Assembly (NCBI GenBank): GCA_052035915.1
Contig: JBPOHE010000099.1
Coordinates: 1-13,191 of the forward strand
Reading direction: 5' to 3'
DNA: 13,191 bases
Origin: JBPOHE01 sp052035915
GTDB taxonomy: Bacteria; Pseudomonadota; Gammaproteobacteria; Chromatiales; Chromatiaceae
In this document: one piece after another, positions 13,162-13,191 of the stretch
Layout of the letters: each line of letters starts with the position of its first letter
Position numbering within the stretch: the first letter of the stretch is position 1
Notes under the pieces: model-generated
What the model was told of the DNA's origin: nothing
Databases searched by the model: none
What the model saw: the letters and a program-made list of their open reading frames with translations, nothing else
Program-made: the position numbers and the translations under genes

Positions 13162-13184
13162 CCGGCATTCACACAGGCACCCTG
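13095..13184. repeat. 43-bp direct repeat, two copies, 47-bp period
   Basis: Identical copies at 13095-13137 and 13142-13184, each starting GTGTCAACTCAACTGTGTAA and ending CACACAGGCACCCTG, are separated by GAGG. Each contains a CTGTGT/ACACAG hairpin. The TGTGTAA core resembles terminal inverted repeats of some IS256-family elements, so this may be the end of an insertion sequence that continues outside the window. That link is tentative. Confidence 0.7.
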
Positions 13185-13191
13185 TCAGCAT

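Larger units (their letters stand above)
12374..13191 (+). mobile_element. Second integron-type cassette, incomplete in window
   Basis: It starts at the crossover of the attC site with TTAAAT. Its gene begins 20 bases inside, as in the previous cassette. Its own attC should contain the inner core ATTTAAC, which I do not find before the end of the window, so the cassette is either longer than the window or interrupted by the repeated sequence at 13095-13184. Confidence 0.45.

Noticed and set aside
13095..13184. Two identical repeats considered as the beginning of a CRISPR array.
   Set aside because: Only two copies with a 4-bp spacer; the repeat is longer than usual and part of it is read as coding sequence.
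12380..13191. Search for a second attC with inner core ATTTAAC for the second cassette.
   Set aside because: Not found in the window, so its right boundary cannot be placed.

Overview
The window looks like the chromosome of a GC-rich gammaproteobacterium. The evidence is a DusA-type dihydrouridine synthase, an HtpX protease, GGDEF/EAL/DUF3391-HD-GYP proteins, and a compact DMT-GNAT operon. A purple-sulfur or Chromatiales-like host would fit, but that is inference. From 1 to about 11150 the sequence is GC-rich with normal core genes. From about 11600 it becomes clearly more AT-rich and carries integron-type cassette DNA.

Left part (220-5504): a three-gene overlapping operon (EamA transporter, GNAT acetyltransferase, DUF7931/PLD-like protein) converges on dusA (minus strand). 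Divergent from dusA is a membrane diguanylate cyclase with intact GGDEF and RxxD motifs, followed by a YhhQ/VUT queuosine-precursor transporter. A 117-bp miniature inverted-repeat element (5580-5696) lies between the transporter and the next operon. Its right end contains the stop codon of the neighbouring gene.

Middle part (5693-10239): a tightly coupled minus-strand pair encodes a DUF3391-HD-GYP protein (HD motif changed to YD) and a GGDEF-EAL protein that has lost key residues in both domains. These look like c-di-GMP binding or regulatory proteins rather than enzymes, set beside the apparently active cyclase. On the plus strand follow mtaB (ms2t6A37 methylthiotransferase) and htpX. A large imperfect palindrome with two 17-bp GTTCT..GAGAAC dyads separates them, and a good match to a sigma-32 heat-shock promoter precedes htpX. 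DusA, YhhQ and MtaB give the area a loose tRNA-modification theme.

Right part (11155-13191): an inverted-repeat-rich spacer, a 120-aa uncharacterised protein and an AT-rich 17-bp perfect palindrome come first. They are followed by a 694-bp gene cassette (11680-12373) encoding a PIN-domain toxin-like protein and its probable small antitoxin, ending in a recognisable attC site. The cassette's first bases (TTAGCA) are exactly what the attC inner core (TGCTAAC) predicts for the closed cassette circle. A second cassette starts directly after it with a zinc-ribbon/HNH-like protein. The 3' end of that gene runs into a 43-bp sequence present twice with a 47-bp period at the edge of the window. No integron integrase is visible, so this is either the inside of a cassette array, an integrase-less attC cluster, or cassettes captured at a secondary site.
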